From Dyadobacter sp. MSC1_007 (GTDB lineage: Bacteria > Bacteroidota > Bacteroidia > Cytophagales > Spirosomataceae), in NCBI RefSeq assembly GCF_023667495.1, contig NZ_JAMOZL010000014.1, forward strand, positions 62,001 through 126,000: a stretch of 64,000 bases of DNA, written 5' to 3'. The translations under genes and the position numbers were made by a program. The notes beneath the pieces were generated by a model. It ran no database searches. It was not told the DNA's origin and saw nothing but the letters and a program-made list of their open reading frames with translations. Shown here piece by piece: positions 1 through 7,862 of the stretch. Position 1 is the stretch's first letter. Each line of letters starts with the position of its first letter.

Positions 1-273
1 ATCCTGCTTTTCGGCTCGCGCGGTCAGAAATATGAAAGGGATGTGGGCTGTCTTTTCGTCCTTCCCAAGCAGGTGCAACACCCCATACCCGTCGAGCTCG
101 GGCATCATAATATCGCAAATAATCAAGTCTGGTCTGGACTGGGCGGCTATCTGGACCCCTTCCTTGCCGTTTTGGGCAATTAAAACGCTATAATTTGCCA
201 GCTCGAGAATCTCGGCGGTATTCTCCCGCATCATGGGGTTGTCCTCAATCAATAGAATAGTCTTTGTTTCCAA
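1..273 (-). CDS. Response regulator receiver domain, cut by the window edge
   Basis: This is a CheY-like receiver whose C-terminus lies beyond base 1, so only about 91 residues are visible. The acidic pocket E10/D11, the phosphoacceptor D54 in a CDIMMPELDGYG context and the conserved Thr in FLTARAE are all present. There is no in-frame ATG before residue 14. The best start is a TTG at 273, just after an in-frame TAA. It lies 32 nt downstream of the histidine kinase stop on the same strand, so the two probably form an operon and a phosphorelay pair. Whether an output domain follows cannot be seen. The family call is sure; the exact start is less so. Confidence 0.85.
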   Translation of the reverse strand, partial: METKTILLIEDNPMMRENTAEILELANYSVLIAQNGKEGVQIAAQSRPDLIICDIMMPELDGYGVLHLLGKDEKTAHIPFIFLTARAEKQD

Positions 274-305
274 GTTTATCAGTTAATCAGATGAAACAAG
301 CCCGG

Positions 306-1580
306 TCAGACATGTTCCGCTGCCAGCTCCACAGGGACAGTAAGCGGAAGCGAAACTGCAAAGCTGGTCCCCATCCCTAGCTGACTGGACAGCGTCACAG
401 TACCTCCCATTAGCTCTATATAACTTTTGACGATGTTCAGACCTAAACCTGTACCCTGGATAGCCCCGGCGTTGTTTGCCCGAAAAAAACGATCAAAAAT
501 ATGCCGTTGGTCATTTTCAGGAATTCCTATTCCCTGATCTTGTATCTGGATACAGACAGATTCGGCACGGGCTGCTGTTTTGAAAAAAATTTGTTTGTGT
601 TCGCTCGAATATTTTATTGCATTTGAAAGCAAATTAAAGAGCACATTCCTGAGCAGTTGTTTATCGAGCCAAACCTGGGGTTTACCTTCGTATTTAAAAT
701 GGATTTTTTGCCCTTCTTTGCATAATCCCGATGCCTCATCGATCAGGTTAATGCAAAATTCATTGTAATCAATTAAAACCGGGATATTTTGCATTTTACC
801 TTCCTCCAATTTGCCGATGGAAAGAAAATCGTTCAATATTTCAGTCAGGTTAGTGACTGTCGATTTAATTCTTTGTATGTGCTTTTGCCTTTTGTCGTCG
901 TCCTGAGTGGCTGTGTATTTACCAATCAGCGATGAAGAAGAGAGAATAGTCGCAAGTGGGGTCCTGAATTCATGGGATGCAATGGTGACAAACTGGCTTT
1001 TCATCTGATTAAGTTCACGCTCCTTTTCCAAGGCCCTGACGACCTCCTGCTGTGATTCTTCAACCGCTCTGATGGCTTTGGCCAGTTCGATGGTCCGCTG
1101 CTGCACCCGTTCTTCTAGTTCTGCGTTAAGTTTCTGAATTTCCAGGTTAGCTTCCAAAATCCTCTTCTCCTGCTTTTTCCGTTCGGTAATATCGATGACA
1201 AAACCAACCACAAACTGCCCTTCGCTTGTCTGGAAAGGGCTTAGGCTGACCTCAACAGGAAATTCGCTCCCATCGCTGCGTTTGGCATAAAGCTCCATCT
1301 GGCTTCCCATCCCGCGGGCTTTGGGCTCAGCAAAATAATTGCCCCGATGCTGCACATGCTTTGCTGCAAACCTTGCGGGAATTAGGTCTTCAATCTTCAG
1401 GCTTTTCAGTTCCATCTGTTGATAGCCGAAAAGTTCAACCGCCATAGGGTTCAGCATTACGATGGTCCCCTCGCTGTTTACAACAATAATCCCTTCGGTG
1501 GCATGTCTAAAAAGCGCGTCCAGCATCTCCATTTGCCGCGTTATCTCCCGTAAAGATCCAATAACATTTAACTTATCCAT
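306..1580 (-). CDS. PAS-domain sensor histidine kinase, soluble
   Basis: This is a two-component sensor kinase of about 424 residues. An N-terminal PAS domain (roughly residues 15-130, ending in the typical DITERK) is followed by a coiled coil (about 135-190), the HisKA H-box SHEFRTPL near residue 205, and an HATPase_c domain with its N box (NLLSNAIKYS), G1 (DQGIGIPE) and G2 (GTGLGLNIV). There is no clear transmembrane segment, so it probably senses a cytoplasmic signal through PAS. An upstream ATG at 1661 would add 27 residues with a short hydrophobic run. I prefer 1580 because the PAS linker starts there, but both starts lie downstream of the predicted promoter. It probably pairs with the receiver protein encoded just downstream. 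Confidence 0.9.
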   Translation of the reverse strand: MDKLNVIGSLREITRQMEMLDALFRHATEGIIVVNSEGTIVMLNPMAVELFGYQQMELKSLKIEDLIPARFAAKHVQHRGNYFAEPKARGMGSQMELYAKRSDGSEFPVEVSLSPFQTSEGQFVVGFVIDITERKKQEKRILEANLEIQKLNAELEERVQQRTIELAKAIRAVEESQQEVVRALEKERELNQMKSQFVTIASHEFRTPLATILSSSSLIGKYTATQDDDKRQKHIQRIKSTVTNLTEILNDFLSIGKLEEGKMQNIPVLIDYNEFCINLIDEASGLCKEGQKIHFKYEGKPQVWLDKQLLRNVLFNLLSNAIKYSSEHKQIFFKTAARAESVCIQIQDQGIGIPENDQRHIFDRFFRANNAGAIQGTGLGLNIVKSYIELMGGTVTLSSQLGMGTSFAVSLPLTVPVELAAEHV

Positions 1581-1715
1581 ACGAAGGTAGTTATTTGATA
1601 AACAGCAGACAAGAAGTAAACATAGACTTGGTAACTCGTAGGCACAATCTGTCAGAAACATTACCGATTATTTTATCGATTTAAATGTTTCGCGACCTTA
1701 ACTTAACTCATGTAT

Positions 1716-1759
1716 CAAAAATAGAGAGGCTCCAACTATCGCGTAATGATCTTAGTCAT
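1716..1759 (-). promoter_or_regulatory. Predicted Crp/Fnr-type promoter of the histidine kinase operon
   Basis: The dyad ATGATCTTAGTCAT (1746-1759) fits TGA-N6-TCA. On the minus strand a perfect Bacteroidota -7 element TATTTTTG lies at 1723-1716. The distance from dyad centre to the last G of the -7 element is 36.5 bp, the same as at six other promoter arrangements in this window. Immediately beside the dyad (about 1768-1785) is a second inverted repeat, CTGATT and AATCAG separated by 6 bp, of unknown role. The predicted transcript start is near 1711. Confidence 0.65.
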
Positions 1760-1863
1760 AGTGCATTCTGATTAAAAAGAATCAGATGTCTGCAATCCAT
1801 ACAAGACAAGTCTGCCCTAGGTCTTTCTCTTTGTATCAGCATTCTGTTTTTAGGGAAGCGTAC

Positions 1864-1929
1864 ATGACGACCATCATTTCCCTGCTTGACGATAATCATT
1901 CATCACTGATACTTATGGTAATACATTTA
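1864..1929 (+). promoter_or_regulatory. Tandem Crp/Fnr-type sites and -7 element upstream of usp
   Basis: Two TGA-N6-TCA dyads, ATGACGACCATCAT (1864-1877) and TTGACGATAATCAT (1886-1899), lie exactly 22 bp apart, two helical turns on one DNA face. The -7 element TACATTTA follows at 1922-1929. The proximal dyad centre is 36.5 bp from its last base and the distal one 58.5 bp. These are the two spacings found throughout this region, and they resemble class II and class I activator positions. Confidence 0.65.
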
Positions 1930-1966
1930 GCATCACGAAAACCATTTCACTAAAAGTCACACGGCG

Positions 1967-2803
1967 ATGAAAAAGATTATTGCAGCAATTGACGGGTTAA
2001 AATACGCTGAAAGCACAACCCAATATGCAGCCCAACTGACCAGAGAAATTAATGGGCATTTAGTAGGCGTGTTCAACGAAGATATCAACTACCATAGCTT
2101 TACGGTTTATGATCTCGCTTTTGAAAATGCACCAGTGGAAGACGATCCGGATGAGCTCAGTGAGCGCGACAGGATCACAAAAAAACAGTCGGTCGCCAGC
2201 TTCATGGAAACCTGCCGCCTCGCTAAAATCAATTCCAGCGTCCATCAGGGTAATAAAGAGGCCCTGCTGCAACTGCTGCATGAAAGTATCTATGCAGATT
2301 TGCTTGTGATCAACAAGCATGAAACGTTTTCCCGCTTCGAGCAGGATGTTCCGACAAGTTTCGTCCGAAATTTGCTTGAGAATTCCGAATGCCCTGTGCT
2401 GGTCGTTCCACGAGAATTTGAAAACATTGAAAAAATTATTCTGCTCTACGACGGAGGCCCGTCGTCAGTGTATGCGATCAAGATGTTCAGCTATCTGTTG
2501 GCCCCTTTCAAGAAAATGCCCGTCGAGGTGCTTTCAATTAAGCCTGATGATCAGGATCTGCACTTGCCGGAGAACCGTCTGATGAAAGAGTTCATGAAGC
2601 GCCATTTTCCGGATGCTTCTTACAAAGTAATCCCTGGTGAGCCAGCTGTGGAGATTGTGAAATACCTAAAAAACAGACATCAGGACGAGCTAATCGTACT
2701 GGGTGCTTATCACAGAAGCATGGTGTCGCGTTGGTTCAAAATCAGCATGGCCGATACACTGATGACAGAGCTAAAGACTCCATTATTCATCGCTCACAGA
2801 TAG
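1967..2803 (+). CDS. Universal stress protein, tandem UspA domains
   Basis: This 278-residue protein consists of two UspA folds in tandem, residues 1-145 and about 150-278. The first begins with the usual strand KKIIAAIDGLKYAEST. The second repeats the layout and ends with the ATP-loop-like stretch VLGAYHRSMVSRW and a final LFIAHR strand. Proteins of this family are soluble, often bind nucleotides and are induced by hypoxia, starvation or redox stress. The gene is preceded by two predicted Crp/Fnr sites and followed after 5 nt by the flavodoxin-like gene, so the two are probably co-transcribed. The biochemical activity cannot be told from sequence. Confidence 0.9.
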   Translation: MKKIIAAIDGLKYAESTTQYAAQLTREINGHLVGVFNEDINYHSFTVYDLAFENAPVEDDPDELSERDRITKKQSVASFMETCRLAKINSSVHQGNKEALLQLLHESIYADLLVINKHETFSRFEQDVPTSFVRNLLENSECPVLVVPREFENIEKIILLYDGGPSSVYAIKMFSYLLAPFKKMPVEVLSIKPDDQDLHLPENRLMKEFMKRHFPDASYKVIPGEPAVEIVKYLKNRHQDELIVLGAYHRSMVSRWFKISMADTLMTELKTPLFIAHR

Positions 2804-2808
2804 AAATC

Positions 2809-3381
2809 ATGAAAAAAGGGATCATAGTTTTCAAAGGAAAGTACGGTGCAACCCGTCAGTATGCACAATGGCTTGGCCAGGAGCTCGATTTAGCGTATCA
2901 GGAGGCCGACCAGATGACGGATGAGCTGCTAAGTAGGTACGATTTCGTTATCATCGGAAGCTCAGTCTACTATGGCAAGCTGTTGCTCAGTTCGTTTCTG
3001 ACAAAGCATTTCAATGTGTTAAGTGCGAAAAAGCTTTTTGTATTCATTGTATGTGCCACGCCTGACTCAGATGAAAAAACGCAAAGCCTCATTGTAAAAG
3101 ACAATATTCCCAGACTGATCACAGATCGTAGCAACATCTTTTTCCTGCCTGGAAGGCTGATTTTAAAAGAATTAGGCCTAACTGATCGCATACTGCTCCG
3201 AGTAGCTGCAGCATTCGAAAAAGACCCGCTAAACAAACAAGGAATGCTAAATGGGATAGACGGTGTCCGCGAAGAGAATTTGATCGACTTGATTATTGCG
3301 GCAACCATGTATTCCCTTGTAAAAACCAATTCACATTCTGATCTTAAAAGATCGGGTGCTGCAAATAGACACAGTATTTAA
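2809..3381 (+). CDS. Flavodoxin-like protein, HemG-type
   Basis: This 190-residue protein has a flavodoxin-like fold. The N-terminus KGIIVFKGKYGATRQYAQWL matches the FMN-phosphate loop of flavodoxin_5 and menaquinone-dependent protoporphyrinogen oxidase proteins, followed by FVIIGSSVYYGKLL and FVFIVCATP strands. HemG uses menaquinone to oxidise protoporphyrinogen IX, which would suit low oxygen, but family resemblance does not prove that substrate. The ATG at 2809 comes 5 nt after the usp stop. An ATG farther upstream in this frame would overlap usp and add sequence unlike the family. The last 20 residues are polar and look disordered. Confidence 0.75.
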   Translation: MKKGIIVFKGKYGATRQYAQWLGQELDLAYQEADQMTDELLSRYDFVIIGSSVYYGKLLLSSFLTKHFNVLSAKKLFVFIVCATPDSDEKTQSLIVKDNIPRLITDRSNIFFLPGRLILKELGLTDRILLRVAAAFEKDPLNKQGMLNGIDGVREENLIDLIIAATMYSLVKTNSHSDLKRSGAANRHSI

Positions 3382-3495
3382 TTCAGCTTATTTGTCGCAT
3401 TTCGATTTTTTTAAGTGCGGTCAGAGATTATCTCATTGGCATTGTTTCATGTAATTGACATATGTTCCATCTTTCCCCTTTAACCAATAAAATCC

Positions 3496-3915
3496 ATGAA
3501 AAACGTATCTATTAAATTCTACGCTTTCCTTTTTTGCTCCGTCATGTTGTTGTCTGCCTGCACTAAGGATCATGACGTTCCCTCTCCGGTCGTTGATATC
3601 CGGACCTTGACATTTCAGCCATCTACCTTATCGACCGTTTTTAAAATCCAGGCCAATGCATTAGGAGATAAGCCCATAACCGAGCATGGCGTTGTATATA
3701 CCGCATATTTCAGAGGTGTTGGAAATCATAATTTGGAACCAACGATCAATGATAACAAAGTCGTCTTCGATACAGACCTGGCCGTCGGGGTCAATGAATT
3801 TACTTATTTAAAAGATATCATCGCAGGCCGGACCTTTTTCCACTACCGGGCGTATGCCATTTTGAATGACAATTCTGTAGTTTATGCAAACCGTCTGAGC
3901 CACACTATTGAATAG
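3496..3915 (+). CDS. Putative lipoprotein of unknown function
   Basis: This 139-residue protein has a signal peptide with a lipobox (MLLSAC, Cys about residue 22), then an acidic spacer and a beta-rich domain. The TFQPSTL, EHGVVYTAYF and HYRAYAIL segments resemble the Ig/fibronectin-like modules of Bacteroidota lipoproteins. I do not recognise a specific family. It stands alone, 114 bp after the flavodoxin-like gene, and no Crp/Fnr dyad is seen in front of it. It is probably anchored to a membrane facing the periplasm or the cell surface. Confidence 0.7.
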   Translation: MKNVSIKFYAFLFCSVMLLSACTKDHDVPSPVVDIRTLTFQPSTLSTVFKIQANALGDKPITEHGVVYTAYFRGVGNHNLEPTINDNKVVFDTDLAVGVNEFTYLKDIIAGRTFFHYRAYAILNDNSVVYANRLSHTIE

Positions 3916-4014
3916 CCACAGCTTAGCCAGATACTCAGTTCAAAGAACCTTTTTCGCCGCTTTTCAATATACGTTTCGTTTTGGAGCAAGAAAAAGATAA
4001 TCCTTTACGGAACT

Positions 4015-4893
4015 TCATAAGATAATCTGCTCCCAATGCTGGGTAGTATGGCTCGTTAAGGTTATACGGGAATCCGGCATGATCAAAAGCGGGATACTCG
4101 TTTCAAAAACCATCGAGCGGGTTGTGCTCTTGAAAAACAATCTTTCCAACAGCGAATGTTTGTGAGGCAGAAGTGCCAGCAAATCAATTTTATAATAGTC
4201 TATGAATTCGTTAAGCGCCTCGGGAATGCTTGTTCCTGCAATGCATTTGAAGGCCGGATCAAGTTCTCCGATGGTATTAATCAGTTCTGTAGGCTGGTTG
4301 ACCAATTCGCAAGCTTGGTTCAAATTGTCTTCTGCTACCCTCACAATGAAAAGTCTTGACTGGAAGTGCTCTGCTATTTTTCGCAAGGTGGCCAGTGTGT
4401 TTTTGTCAGAATCCTGCGTCAGGTCACCTTCATTAGCCAATGCGATAGAATTCAACCCATTGAAACGGGCCTCCTCGGGCACGACGATCATCGGGATTTG
4501 TGTTTTTCTGGCAAGCTCAGTAACTGTACTGCCCAATAGCCGGCGCAATCCCTTCGCTGATTTCTTCATCCCAGTAATGATCAGTTCCGCATTTAACTCC
4601 CTGGCGATCTCCGCTATGGCTTCTGCGGCAAAACCGGGCTTACAGTAAACATCGACCCTGGCCCTGTCATTACGCTCGATATGGTTCACCGTTTCAGTGA
4701 GTTTCAAAAGTGTCCTGTCTCTTAATTCTTCCATCGTCATCAGCACAGGAACCTCATTAACCGGCGGGGAAATGTATTCATAGCAGCTGAAAAGAGCTAC
4801 CCCGGTACTCAGGCCATCAGCGAGCCTAAGGGCATATTCCAGGGCATTGGCCGACGCTTGCGAAAAATCTGTGGCAACCAGTACGGTTTTCAT
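4015..4893 (-). CDS. Universal stress protein, tandem UspA domains
   Basis: This 292-residue protein also has two UspA domains. The first (1-145) starts MKTVLVATDFSQASANALEY and carries the nucleotide-binding loop GMKKSAKGLRRLLGSTV followed by PMIVVPEEA. The second (about 150-280) is more divergent and ends HKHSLLERLFFKSTTRSMV. The classical G-2x-G-9x-G(S/T) pattern is clear in the first domain and weaker in the second, so only one ATP site may work. The gene lies 12 nt downstream of a lipoprotein gene on the same strand and is probably co-transcribed with it. It is the second tandem Usp protein in this stress island. Confidence 0.9.
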   Translation of the reverse strand: MKTVLVATDFSQASANALEYALRLADGLSTGVALFSCYEYISPPVNEVPVLMTMEELRDRTLLKLTETVNHIERNDRARVDVYCKPGFAAEAIAEIARELNAELIITGMKKSAKGLRRLLGSTVTELARKTQIPMIVVPEEARFNGLNSIALANEGDLTQDSDKNTLATLRKIAEHFQSRLFIVRVAEDNLNQACELVNQPTELINTIGELDPAFKCIAGTSIPEALNEFIDYYKIDLLALLPHKHSLLERLFFKSTTRSMVFETSIPLLIMPDSRITLTSHTTQHWEQIIL

Positions 4894-4905
4894 GGTTATA
4901 TGGGT

Positions 4906-5592
4906 TTATTCAACCAATGTCGGATTAATTGCAATATGACTTTCTGCAACGTCCAAAATGGTCGGGTAGTTATTGGGGGCATTGGCCAGAGCAGTAGCGG
5001 TGGCCATATTATAGATCAGGTAAAGGACATTACCAGAGACGTCTGAATATACCGGCTTATTCAATGGTGGTAAAATCTGTTCGCTGGCGTGATACGAAGC
5101 GTCAGCAAAAACGATGGAGGTTTCATTCAACGCCATATTCAACTCAACAGGCAATGGTGGAAATACCGGAGGGAAACCACTAATGCCAAATGCATTCGGG
5201 CCGACTGGTAGTTGGCGAATGACTTTAGGCATTATATACTGATAAGAAGTACTGAAGGCCGGATTGGAAATTCGTTTGATGTGAATCTTGACTTTAAATG
5301 TGGCATCTATGAAACCGGGGGAAGGATGAAAGTTACTCCAGGCAAAGCTTAAAGGCAAGGTAATATTGGGATTTTCTGGCGTGACTGTTCCGAAGATGTC
5401 CGTAATATTTAACTTGTCGCAAAATTCTACTTTCAGAATTTCAAATTCACACGGATAAAGCCTCGCAGTCCCATTCACCAGTTTGCATCCGGTCTGTGGG
5501 TCGGGCTCGGTGTGGTCTGTACAGGAAAGGACGATTGCAACAACAAGAATCGTCGTTAGTGATAGCAGTTTGGACAAATTAATCTTTTTCAT
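4906..5592 (-). CDS. Putative lipoprotein of unknown function
   Basis: This 228-residue protein has an N-terminal signal sequence and a lipobox (IVLSC, Cys about residue 24). The mature part contains four further Cys, including CKLVNG, YPCEF and EFCDK, and is rich in beta-strand and proline segments such as GFPPVFPPLP. I recognise no family. It is the first gene of a probable two-gene unit with the downstream universal stress protein, which is an unusual pairing of an envelope lipoprotein with a cytoplasmic stress protein. No Crp/Fnr-type dyad is visible in its 127-bp upstream region. Confidence 0.7.
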   Translation of the reverse strand: MKKINLSKLLSLTTILVVAIVLSCTDHTEPDPQTGCKLVNGTARLYPCEFEILKVEFCDKLNITDIFGTVTPENPNITLPLSFAWSNFHPSPGFIDATFKVKIHIKRISNPAFSTSYQYIMPKVIRQLPVGPNAFGISGFPPVFPPLPVELNMALNETSIVFADASYHASEQILPPLNKPVYSDVSGNVLYLIYNMATATALANAPNNYPTILDVAESHIAINPTLVE

Positions 5593-5687
5593 AAGGGTTA
5601 GGCAATTAGATCGTTAGTGATTTTAAATACATTCAATGGGTTATAGATAGCCGTGTTAACGTAATGTTAGTTCCAAAGAATTTTACA

Positions 5688-5713
5688 TACAGGGCCAGAA
5701 ACCCAGCCCTGTA
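5688..5713 (-). terminator. Hairpin after the alcohol dehydrogenase gene
   Basis: Arms TACAGGGC (5688-5695) and GCCCTGTA (5706-5713) form a perfect 8-bp stem with a 10-nt loop, starting 6 nt past the alcohol dehydrogenase stop on the minus strand. The following tract is A/T-rich but has no long U run, so termination strength is uncertain. Confidence 0.6.
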
Positions 5714-5719
5714 GCACAT

Positions 5720-6844
5720 TTAATTGGTCAGAATAACTTTTAACGCCTTTTCCCTTGCCGCATTTTGAAATGTATCATAGGCGTTTATAATATCACTGAG
5801 AGCAAAATGGTGCGTAATGAGCTGTTTAGAATCCAGCTTTTTGGATTGAATGGTTTTAAGCAACATAGGCGTGGTCACGGTATCTACCAATCTGGTTGTA
5901 ATGGTAATATTATGCGCCCACAATTTTTCCAGGTGCAGCTCCGCACTTTTACCATGTACACCCACATTTGCGATCGTTCCGCCAGCCCCCACCAGTGACT
6001 GGCATAGTTCAAATGTAGCCGGGATACCGACTGCTTCAATCACCGTGTCAACTCCTTTGTTGTTGGTCAGTTGCTGCACTTTTTCAACCGCATTTTCCGT
6101 GCTGTTATTGATTATGTCGGTGGCGCCGAATTGCCGGGCCGTTTGCAGACGGTTATCGTCGGGATCGATCATGATGATCTGAGCGGGAGAATAAAACTGG
6201 GCCGTAAGCAATGCAGCCAGCCCGATCGGCCCCGAGCCCACTATCGCTACTGTGCTTCCGGGCTCGACCTTTCCATTGAGGACGCCGCATTCAAAACCGG
6301 TGGGCAAAATATCGCTGAGCATCACCAGTGCCTCTTCGTCACTCCCCTCAGGGATATGATAAAGGCTGGTATCGGCAAAAGGTATCCGGACATACTCGGC
6401 CTGCGTGCCGTCAATCAGATGTCCCAAAACCCACCCGCCTTTTTCACAATGCGAGTACATACCTTTCTTACAATAATCGCACTTCCCACAAGAAGTAATA
6501 CAGGAAATCAGGACATGATCCCCCTTTTTAAAATTACTCACTGCACTGCCGGCTTCCTCAACGACACCAACACCTTCATGGCCGATTATCCTTCCGGGCG
6601 TAACCTCAGGGACATCACCCTTCATAATATGCAGGTCCGTTCCGCAAATAGTTGTCTTCAGAATTTTAACCACTGCATCAGTGGGTTCCAATATCACCGG
6701 TCTGGGCTTGTCCTCCCAGGATTTTTTTCCGGGACCATGGTAAACCAACGCTTTCATTTTCTTGGCAGCTCCATCACTTCCATCATTTAGGACTGGTGAC
6801 AATTCTGTCGTTTTAATTTCGGGAGATATTGCTATCATTATCAT
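5720..6844 (-). CDS. Zinc-dependent alcohol dehydrogenase (MDR family)
   Basis: This 374-residue medium-chain dehydrogenase/reductase should oxidise an alcohol or reduce an aldehyde with NAD(P). The catalytic zinc region TICGTDLH and GHEGVGVVEE, the four-Cys structural zinc lobe CGKCDYCKKGMYSHC and the Rossmann motif VGSGPIGLAAL are intact. The layout matches the threonine/formaldehyde dehydrogenase-like branch, but the substrate is unknown. The family core starts at MKALVYHG (residue 30). The first 29 residues are a low-complexity extension, and the true start may be later. A predicted Crp/Fnr promoter stands upstream, and AdhA-type enzymes are commonly induced by low oxygen in other bacteria. 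Confidence 0.9.
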   Translation of the reverse strand: MIMIAISPEIKTTELSPVLNDGSDGAAKKMKALVYHGPGKKSWEDKPRPVILEPTDAVVKILKTTICGTDLHIMKGDVPEVTPGRIIGHEGVGVVEEAGSAVSNFKKGDHVLISCITSCGKCDYCKKGMYSHCEKGGWVLGHLIDGTQAEYVRIPFADTSLYHIPEGSDEEALVMLSDILPTGFECGVLNGKVEPGSTVAIVGSGPIGLAALLTAQFYSPAQIIMIDPDDNRLQTARQFGATDIINNSTENAVEKVQQLTNNKGVDTVIEAVGIPATFELCQSLVGAGGTIANVGVHGKSAELHLEKLWAHNITITTRLVDTVTTPMLLKTIQSKKLDSKQLITHHFALSDIINAYDTFQNAAREKALKVILTN

Positions 6845-6963
6845 TTTTGTCCTGTTTAATTTATTTGAAAGGTTCTTTCTAATCTAGTTTAGCTATCAGC
6901 ATACTCACACAAGCACAATTGTTTTGAAAATGCTGTCAGCAACAGAAAAAGTATTTATTAAGC

Positions 6964-7007
6964 CAAATATAGAAGCCCCGTCGGTGCAATATCATGAGCG
7001 AAATCAT
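6964..7007 (-). promoter_or_regulatory. Predicted Crp/Fnr-type promoter of the alcohol dehydrogenase gene
   Basis: The dyad at 6994-7007 (ATGAGCGAAATCAT on the plus strand) is followed on the minus strand by a perfect -7 element TATATTTG at 6971-6964. The centre-to-G spacing is 36.5 bp. The 5' leader would be about 115 nt to the ATG at 6844, or shorter if the gene starts later. The rest of the 457-bp gap (6845-7301) holds this promoter and that of the divergent HdeD-like gene; I see no gene in it. Confidence 0.7.
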
Positions 7008-7213
7008 AATCAAAAACAATTACTGTCATTAACCTCATTTTAATACAACGGGCAGTTACCTTCTTTTTCGCTATTTCAGACTCATAGCTAACTGCTTCGT
7101 AAGTATTGGAATTTTCGTCGGGGGTATCCTAGTTAATGATCAACTCCGTTCCTGATACGATAATTCTAATCCCCATTATGGGCCCTACAATATCTATTCT
7201 ATTAAAAATAAAA

Positions 7214-7279
7214 CTGATCCAGGTCATCCGGACTTCCGTCTCAGCTCATTCTTTCTCGGGAAAACGGTATTTAAACTTG
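7214..7279 (+). promoter_or_regulatory. Predicted Crp/Fnr-type promoter of the HdeD-like gene
   Basis: The dyad CTGATCCAGGTCAT (7214-7227) precedes the -7-like element TAAACTTG (7272-7279), one mismatch to TAnnTTTG. The centre-to-G spacing is 58.5 bp, identical to the P-type ATPase promoter and the distal usp site. The ATG follows 22 nt later. Confidence 0.55.
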
Positions 7280-7301
7280 CAGAAAGTTTAAACCTGACAC
7301 G

Positions 7302-7862
7302 ATGAAAAATCCAATTTTGAAAATAGACAGCCCGTTACACAGATGGTGGATCTTTGCATTGACGGGGACAGCGCTGTTAGCATTGGGTATTGCAAGAATT
7401 TTTGAGCCCTCCACAAATTATACGCAGGTAAGTATATATTTTGTTGGAGTATTCATTTTTGATGATCTGCTTGAAATTGCTTTTGCCCTGACCCACCGTA
7501 AGGCATTTGTGAAATGGGGATGGTACGTAATGAGCTGTTTCTTTGATTTGATAGCAGGTGCCGTCTTGATTTTTAGTCCCACTTTGGCAACATCTTTACT
7601 GCTCTTTTTTGTCGGACTTTGGCTTCTGTTTCATTATGTCCTCCTGGTTATCCGTTCATTTGAACTAGATTATTGGGGTTTTTCGGATTGGACCTGGCTA
7701 TTGATTACCGCTCTGAGTGGAGTGGTATTTTCTTTTATAATTGTCTACTATCCGTTTTTCAAGGCAGAAGTTGTTCATATCTGGACTGTGTTGGCCTTGG
7801 AAAACATGGGAATCTTGTACATATTTCTGGCCATAAGGCTCAGAACAGCCTATCGCCTCTGA
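7302..7862 (+). CDS. HdeD/DUF308-like membrane protein
   Basis: This 186-residue integral membrane protein has about six hydrophobic helices, beginning at WWIFALTGTALLALGIARIF, with the internal repeat style of the HdeD (DUF308) family. HdeD proteins lie in the inner membrane and are linked to acid or general stress, but their mechanism is unknown. The gene is divergent from the alcohol dehydrogenase gene. Its last 13 bp overlap, tail to tail, the end of the P-type ATPase gene. A Crp/Fnr-type dyad lies upstream. Confidence 0.75.
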   Translation: MKNPILKIDSPLHRWWIFALTGTALLALGIARIFEPSTNYTQVSIYFVGVFIFDDLLEIAFALTHRKAFVKWGWYVMSCFFDLIAGAVLIFSPTLATSLLLFFVGLWLLFHYVLLVIRSFELDYWGFSDWTWLLITALSGVVFSFIIVYYPFFKAEVVHIWTVLALENMGILYIFLAIRLRTAYRL

